A stretch of DNA of 64,000 nt from Modestobacter lapidis (lineage in GTDB: Bacteria; Actinomycetota; Actinomycetes; Mycobacteriales; Geodermatophilaceae): assembly GCA_019779905.1 (NCBI GenBank), contig JABAKE010000004.1, positions 229,510 to 293,509 of the forward strand, given 5' to 3'. Shown one piece after another: positions 60,703 to 64,000 of this stretch. Below the pieces are notes generated by a model that made no database searches, was not told the DNA's origin, and saw only the letters and a program-made list of their open reading frames with translations. Position 1 is the stretch's first letter. The number at the start of each line of letters is the position of its first letter. A program made the position numbers and the translations under genes.

Positions 60703-61773
60703 TCACGGCCCGGTAACGGCGGCAGGCTGCCGGCGGTGTCCCAGCACGACCTCCCTGTTCCCGGTCGGAGCCGGCTGGGCGGCGTCGACCGCCGGGAGGA
60801 CCATCGTCCCGGTGCCTTCGGTGGTGAACGTCTCCAGCAGCAGTGCATGCGGCAGCCGCCCGTCGATCACCGTTGCCCGGGACACCCCGCCGTCGACCGC
60901 CCGGAGGCAGGCCGCCATCTTCGGGATCATCCCGGCCTGCAAGGTGGGCAGGACCTCGGCCAACTCCCGGGTGTCGATCTTCTGGACGAGGGATTCCCGG
61001 TTCGGCCAGTCGGCGTACAGCCCCTCGACATCGGTCAGGACGACGAGCTTCGCCGCCCCCAGCGCCACGGCGAGCGCGGCGGCGGCGGTGTCGGCATTGA
61101 GGTTGTGCACCGTGCCCGCGGCGTCCGGGGCGACCGTGGCGACCACCGGGATGTGGCCGGCCTCGATCAGCGCGGTCACCGGGGCCGGGTCGACCATCGC
61201 GACGTCGCCGACCAGGCCGACGTCGACCGGCTCGCCGTCGACGATGGCGTGGGTGCGTTCAGCGGTGAACAGCCCGCCGTCCTCCCCCGACAGCCCGACC
61301 GCCAGTGGACCGTGCTGGTTGATCAGCCCGACCACCTCCGGCCCGACCTGGCCGGTGAGCACCATCCGGACGACGTCGATCGCCTCCGGGCTGGTGACCC
61401 GCAGCCCGCCGCGGAACTCGCTGGCGATGCCGAGCCGGCCCAGCATGCGGCTGATCTGCGGCCCGCCGCCGTGCACCACGACGGGGTAGATCCCGCAGGT
61501 GCGCAGGAAGACCATGTCCTCGGCGAACGCGGCCCGGCACTCCTGGTCGACCATCGCGTGCCCGCCGTACTTCACGACGATCACCCGGCCGTGGAACTCC
61601 CGGAGCCAGGGCAGCGCGCCGGTCAGCACGGCGGCCTTGGCCTGGTCGCCGGCAGGATCGTGCCTCCGCATGACCCGGGTGCCGCCCACCGTCCGGACCG
61701 CACGGACCTCGTTGGGCGGCAGGCCGGTCAGCGTGGGAGCCGAGACGACTGAGGAATCAGTAGCGGTGCTCAT
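60703..61773 (-). CDS. argB: Acetylglutamate kinase (ArgB) paralogue
   Basis: 356 residues, longer than usual (~300) because of a ~50-residue N-terminal and ~25-residue C-terminal extension. Catalytic features are present: V-V-K-Y-G-G-H-A-M near 63, [25 protein letters not shown] and G-M-I-P-K-M. Not beside other arginine genes; its ATG overlaps the BPL_N gene stop (ATGA) in an operon that also holds a Pls-like NRPS. It may therefore phosphorylate an N-acyl amino acid for a dedicated precursor rather than serve general arginine synthesis. Confidence 0.88.
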   Translation of the reverse strand: MSTATDSSVVSAPTLTGLPPNEVRAVRTVGGTRVMRRHDPAGDQAKAAVLTGALPWLREFHGRVIVVKYGGHAMVDQECRAAFAEDMVFLRTCGIYPVVVHGGGPQISRMLGRLGIASEFRGGLRVTSPEAIDVVRMVLTGQVGPEVVGLINQHGPLAVGLSGEDGGLFTAERTHAIVDGEPVDVGLVGDVAMVDPAPVTALIEAGHIPVVATVAPDAAGTVHNLNADTAAAALAVALGAAKLVVLTDVEGLYADWPNRESLVQKIDTRELAEVLPTLQAGMIPKMAACLRAVDGGVSRATVIDGRLPHALLLETFTTEGTGTMVLPAVDAAQPAPTGNREVVLGHRRQPAAVTGP

Positions 61774-62543
61774 GTGAAGTTTCCGCCTTTTCCGCTCGAT
61801 GTGGATGTCCGGGACGAAGTGCTCGGGAAAGTGGCTCGAGGTGTGCCCCGGCCGGCGACCATGACGCGGTCGAGCAGGTGCTGGGTGAGGTCGCCGGTGG
61901 AGTCGGCGGGTACGGGCAGCCCGCTGTCGCTGTACCAGTCGGCCGTCGCTTCGGGATGTGGCCCGACGACGCCGACCGCGCCGTGGCCGAAGGGGGCGAC
62001 CACCGCCGCGGGCAGGCCGTTGTCGTAGGTCGCCAGGATCTCGGCCGGCCCCCGGCCGGCGTCCAGGTCGAACCACGGGCCGTCCTGGAAGTACACCTGC
62101 CGGCGGCGCCCGGCCCAGGTGAGGGTCACGACGTCGTCGTCGGCGTGGTCCGGCCGGGCGCCGGGAGAGGAGATGAACCGGTCGGTGTCGCCGGGTAGCA
62201 GGCCGAACCCGGGGGTCTCGCCGGCCAGGTAGCCCCCGAGGCAGAAGCCCAGGTAGCGGCCGCCGGATCCGACGAAGTCGCGGATCGCGGGCGCGTCGCC
62301 CTTGAGCTTGCGGTACGCCCGCTTGAGGGTGCCGCCGCCGGGCTGGGCGTAGAGCACCGCGCGCGCCAGCACCTCGGGCCCCAGCTGCAGGGTCTCTTTC
62401 GGCCCGACGTAGCGGACGTCGAGGTTCCAGCGGCTGCGTGCCAGCGCACCGGCGACGGCCTCCGGGCAGCCCGGTACGGACGCCGGGCCCCGGTAGACCA
62501 GTGCCAGGCCCCCCGGCATCGCGTCAGCTCCGGCCGGCGCCAT
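61770..62543 (-). CDS. BPL_N (biotin-protein-ligase N-terminal) domain protein
   Basis: 257 residues. The glutamine-amidotransferase-like BPL_N domain is clear: [25 protein letters not shown] and [10 protein letters not shown] with the potential nucleophile Cys near 98, then Y-F-Q-D-G-P-W-F. No ligase domain follows, so it is not a biotin ligase. A C-terminal Ser/Thr/Arg tail is probably disordered. It overlaps the acyltransferase gene by 20 bases and argB by 4. Function unknown. Confidence 0.8.
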   Translation of the reverse strand: MAPAGADAMPGGLALVYRGPASVPGCPEAVAGALARSRWNLDVRYVGPKETLQLGPEVLARAVLYAQPGGGTLKRAYRKLKGDAPAIRDFVGSGGRYLGFCLGGYLAGETPGFGLLPGDTDRFISSPGARPDHADDDVVTLTWAGRRRQVYFQDGPWFDLDAGRGPAEILATYDNGLPAAVVAPFGHGAVGVVGPHPEATADWYSDSGLPVPADSTGDLTQHLLDRVMVAGRGTPRATFPSTSSRTSTSSGKGGNFT

Positions 62544-63825
62544 TGCGCTCCTTCGCGGGCGCTGCGCCCAGGACCTTGCGGCGGGCGGCGCCGGCTGCTT
62601 GGGCGACGATCTCCTCGAACGGGCCGCGGGTGTGGGTTCTGCTCCAGGCCAGGGCGAAGGCGATCAGGACGGCGGTCTGGATCAGGAAGCCGGTCAGGTT
62701 TCCGGGCATGACCGGCCAGCTGAGCATGAGCAGGTGGGCGCAGTAGAGGGTGAGGGTCATGCTGCCGGCGGCGGCCAGCGGCCGGAGCACGGTGGTGGTG
62801 GTGCGGCCGATGAGGATGCAGACGCCCAGCACGGCGAGCCCCACGCCGATCGTGTACGCCAGGTCCAACGGGGTGCTGGAGTGCGGGGCCATCGTCGCCA
62901 GCCACCACGAGGTGTCGGTCGCGGTCGTCCCATTCCACCCGGAGGTCATGACGTCGGCGTAGGCCTTGGGCGTCATCGTCTGCAGCGCGGCCTCCTCGAG
63001 CCGGCCGCGGCCGCCGAGCACGTCGAGCAGCAGCCAGGACACCGCGGTGGAGGCGGCGGCCAGGGCGGCCCCGATGATCGTGATCAGCACGACGGTGCGC
63101 CGCGACGAGAGCACGGAGCGCCCGACCGCCAGGCCGACGCACAGGTACGCCATCCAGGGCAGCGCCGGGTACTGCCCGGTCAGCGCCAGTTCCGCGATCG
63201 CCTGCACCGGGTGGTCGGCCAGGTCGGTGAACGTCATGTTGGGCACGATCACCGTCTCCGTGCCGAGCCGAAGCACGTGGCTGAGCACCGGCACCGCAAC
63301 CGTGATCGCCGCGGCCAGCCCGATCAGGGCGCGGATGGGCAGTGCCAGCAGCGGGATGGCCAGCACGAACAGCAGCGCGTAGTAGGGCAGGATCACCCCG
63401 GCGTAGTCGGTGGGCACCAGGTAGCCGATGGTGAGCCCGACCGCGCCGATGAGCAGCCCGCGGACGGCCAGCGAGGCCGCGTTGGCGGTCCAGGTGCGGC
63501 CGGTGGGGCGCCGGCGGCCGCCGCTGGCGAAGGCGATGCCGACCCCGGCGAGCAGGGCGAACAGCGCCGCGGACTTGCCCGCCGACAGCGTCCAGGCCAG
63601 CGACGCCGTCCCGTCGGCATCGGTGGCCTCGATGTTGTGCACCGCGACCATGCCCAGCAGCGCGATGCCGCGGGCGGCGTCGATACCGACCAGCCGGGGC
63701 TTGGACCGCTGGGCCGGGGCGGTGCTGGGCGGGGTGCCGGCGACGTCCCCCGAGGGAGTGGGGTCGCAGTCGTGGCTGAGCGCGGCGGCCCTGGCCGGGG
63801 TGGCCTGCGGTTCGGCGGCGGTCAT
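62524..63825 (-). CDS. Multi-membrane acyltransferase-like protein (DUF418/HGSNAT type)
   Basis: 433 residues, about ten membrane helices. After a ~50-residue soluble N-terminus comes R-L-V-G-I-D-A-A-R-G-I-A-L-L-G-M-V-A-V-H-N, the start shared by DUF418/DUF1624 (heparan-alpha-glucosaminide N-acetyltransferase-like) proteins, and near the end T-L-Y-C-A-H-L-L-M-L. Probably moves acyl groups across the membrane or acts on a membrane substrate. ATGA overlap with the Pls-like gene shows a shared operon. Confidence 0.8.
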   Translation of the reverse strand: MTAAEPQATPARAAALSHDCDPTPSGDVAGTPPSTAPAQRSKPRLVGIDAARGIALLGMVAVHNIEATDADGTASLAWTLSAGKSAALFALLAGVGIAFASGGRRRPTGRTWTANAASLAVRGLLIGAVGLTIGYLVPTDYAGVILPYYALLFVLAIPLLALPIRALIGLAAAITVAVPVLSHVLRLGTETVIVPNMTFTDLADHPVQAIAELALTGQYPALPWMAYLCVGLAVGRSVLSSRRTVVLITIIGAALAAASTAVSWLLLDVLGGRGRLEEAALQTMTPKAYADVMTSGWNGTTATDTSWWLATMAPHSSTPLDLAYTIGVGLAVLGVCILIGRTTTTVLRPLAAAGSMTLTLYCAHLLMLSWPVMPGNLTGFLIQTAVLIAFALAWSRTHTRGPFEEIVAQAAGAARRKVLGAAPAKERNGAGRS

Positions 63826-64000
63826 CGCCGGTCGGCTGTGGGGAGGGTCCGGCCGTGGCGGTCGACCGGGGCTGGTGTGGTGGGTGGGCGGTTGACCTTC
63901 TGGGCGGGGATGCCGCACCAGGTGGTTGCGGTGGGGAGTACTTCGCCCTTCATGACCAGGCTCATGGCCAGCAGGGTGGCGTCTTCTTCGATGAGGGAGT
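63822..64000 (-). CDS. C-terminus of a Pls/PosA-like non-ribosomal peptide synthetase (partial)
   Basis: The last 59 codons in the window read S-L-I-E-E-D-A-T-L-L-A-M-S-L-V-M-K-G-E-V-L-P, then T-T-W-C-G-I-P-A-Q-K-V and a Pro/Thr-rich tail. This looks like the final left-handed beta-helix/hexapeptide turns of Pls-type (poly-lysine synthetase-like) single-module NRPSs with membrane and C-terminal condensation-like parts. The bulk of the gene is beyond the window, so the call rests on this short stretch plus context. Confidence 0.5.
   Translation of the reverse strand, partial: SLIEEDATLLAMSLVMKGEVLPTATTWCGIPAQKVNRPPTTPAPVDRHGRTLPTADRR

Overview
The window is typical high-GC actinobacterial chromosome: third codon positions are almost all G or C, GTG starts are frequent, many genes overlap by 4 bases (ATGA/GTGA), and several starts look leaderless. 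The gene set (actinobacterial SRP RNA next to dnaX, ybaB and recR; tadA with its tRNA-deaminase-associated partner and tyrA; DUF2630; DUF6318; CGNR zinc finger protein) and the repeated intergenic palindromes point to Geodermatophilaceae or a close relative (Blastococcus, Geodermatophilus, Modestobacter). This placement is an inference from gene content, not from a marker-gene comparison.

Layout. 1-4629: carbohydrate ABC importer (two MalF/MalG-type permeases, MsmK/UgpC-type ATPase) with a GH1 beta-glucosidase. 4704-6428: TIGR03083-type protein and a pirin behind a palindromic operator. 6521-14190: ROK regulator, ribose-type ABC importer, Gfo/Idh/MocA dehydrogenase and a TIM-barrel sugar isomerase/epimerase, one catabolic operon with a coupled leader ORF. 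14266-15523: a VOC protein and a divergent Rieske protein. 15559-18373: metNIQ methionine importer preceded by a short leader peptide of the sulfur-gene type. 18561-23122: recR, ybaB, dnaX, a YceI protein, SRP RNA, tRNA-Ser. 23286-30070: Ser/Thr kinase, lipoprotein, tRNA-Ser, tadA, HAD hydrolase, tadA-associated protein, thioesterase, tyrA, VOC protein, DUF2630.

30226-39670: a glycan locus, with a UDP-glucuronate decarboxylase-like epimerase on one strand facing a tightly overlapping operon that carries gmhA, bifunctional hldE, a GT2-GmhB fusion, two GT9 heptosyltransferase-like enzymes and two further glycosyltransferases. This is a nearly complete nucleotide-activated heptose pathway in an organism expected to have no LPS. 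39703-43650: a secreted protein, an AT-richer three-gene toxin/antitoxin-like island, and an alpha-hydroxy-acid oxidase. 43831-53036: class A penicillin-binding protein with a PASTA domain and a long Glu/Pro tail, BenE transporter, tRNA-Arg and tRNA-Ser, MFS transporter divergent from a CGNR regulator, a compositionally mosaic pair of exported proteins, and DoxX. 53047-58962: PHP phosphoesterase and an exopolysaccharide operon (NodB deacetylase-GT2 fusion, GH18 hydrolase, acyltransferase 3). 59162-64000: a repetitive secreted protein, then an overlapping operon of a Pls-like NRPS end, a multi-membrane acyltransferase, a BPL_N amidotransferase-like protein and an ArgB paralogue, probably a specialised-metabolite locus running off the window.

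Four kinds of intergenic repeat are visible. The most striking is a ~60-base GC-rich element that starts within a few bases after stop codons at five places.
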